From Heterohyrax brucei (lineage: Eukaryota; Chordata; Mammalia; Hyracoidea; Procaviidae), in the NCBI GenBank assembly GCA_028571685.1, contig CM053143.1, forward strand, positions 143,192,829 through 143,256,828: a DNA stretch of 64,000 nucleotides, in the 5' to 3' direction. The translations under genes and the position numbers were made by a program. Of this stretch, positions 63,850-64,000 are shown in pieces; position 1 is the first letter of the stretch, and every line of letters starts with the position of its first letter. Below the pieces are notes generated by a model that saw only the letters and a list, made by a program, of their open reading frames with translations, made no database searches and was not told the origin of the DNA.

Positions 63850-64000
63850 GATTACTGTGTATTAGGAACTGCAATAAATTCTTTATGTTGCTTTGCTTTG
63901 CCTCATTAGTCCTCATAACTATCTATAAAGTATTGTCATGTCCATTCCATGGAAAGTAAAACTGAGGTCTAGAAGATTCACTACCATGCTGCAGATCTCA
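63850..64000 (+). mobile_element. MIR-like ancient SINE, runs off window end
   Basis: 'attagtcctcataactatct' and 'aagtaaaactgaggtctaga' are MIR core; 3' end beyond 64000. Confidence 0.55.

Overview
The window is repeat-rich nuclear DNA from a paenungulate afrotherian, most likely an elephant. The evidence is dozens of AfroSINE copies (head like 'aaccctggtggc', tail like 'gactcgatggcagtgggttt'), BovB-like RTE1 LINE pieces sharing the same tail, a paenungulate-type tRNA-Gly-headed SINE, and one mammalian gene with GT-AG introns. The species call is inference; manatee or hyrax cannot be excluded by eye.

The only protein-coding host gene I can support is NIPAL1 (NIPA-like magnesium transporter) on the minus strand. 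I assembled six coding exons: 33572-33527, 24834-24568, 22519-22463, 19251-19161, 16753-16593 and 16085-15466. Every junction is GT-AG, reading frame is kept throughout, and the product is 413 aa (the human protein is about 410 aa). Exon 1 lies in a CpG-rich block (about 32.99-33.80 kb). A TG/CG alternating tract sits about 430 bp upstream of the ATG. The 3' UTR probably runs leftward from 15465, possibly to a poly(A) signal near 11.83 kb.

Left of the gene (1-11.8 kb) are MaLR-type solo LTRs, antisense L1 3'-UTR pieces, MER5A-like and MIR-like remnants and AfroSINE clusters. In human the neighbour on this side is TXK, but no TXK exon was recognised. The 18 kb gene body carries AfroSINEs, RTE1 pieces, an MaLR LTR and an AT-rich block beside exon 3.

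Right of the gene (33.8-64 kb) no host coding exon was recognised. In human CNGA1 lies on this side, divergent from NIPAL1. The region is layered mobile elements: an RTE1 copy at 36.3-39.3 kb broken by an LTR-like block with a 70-73 bp tandem repeat, a mariner remnant and a solo LTR; MaLR solo LTRs with readable 5-bp target duplications at 42.59 and 51.77 kb; an internally deleted antisense L1 at 54.96-58.39 kb; ERV-type LTRs at 58.65-61.08 kb; and shuffled RTE1 fragments to the end. No CRISPR, operon or prokaryotic feature is present. I found no new biological system; the points of interest are the gene model, nested-insertion history and rearranged retroelements.
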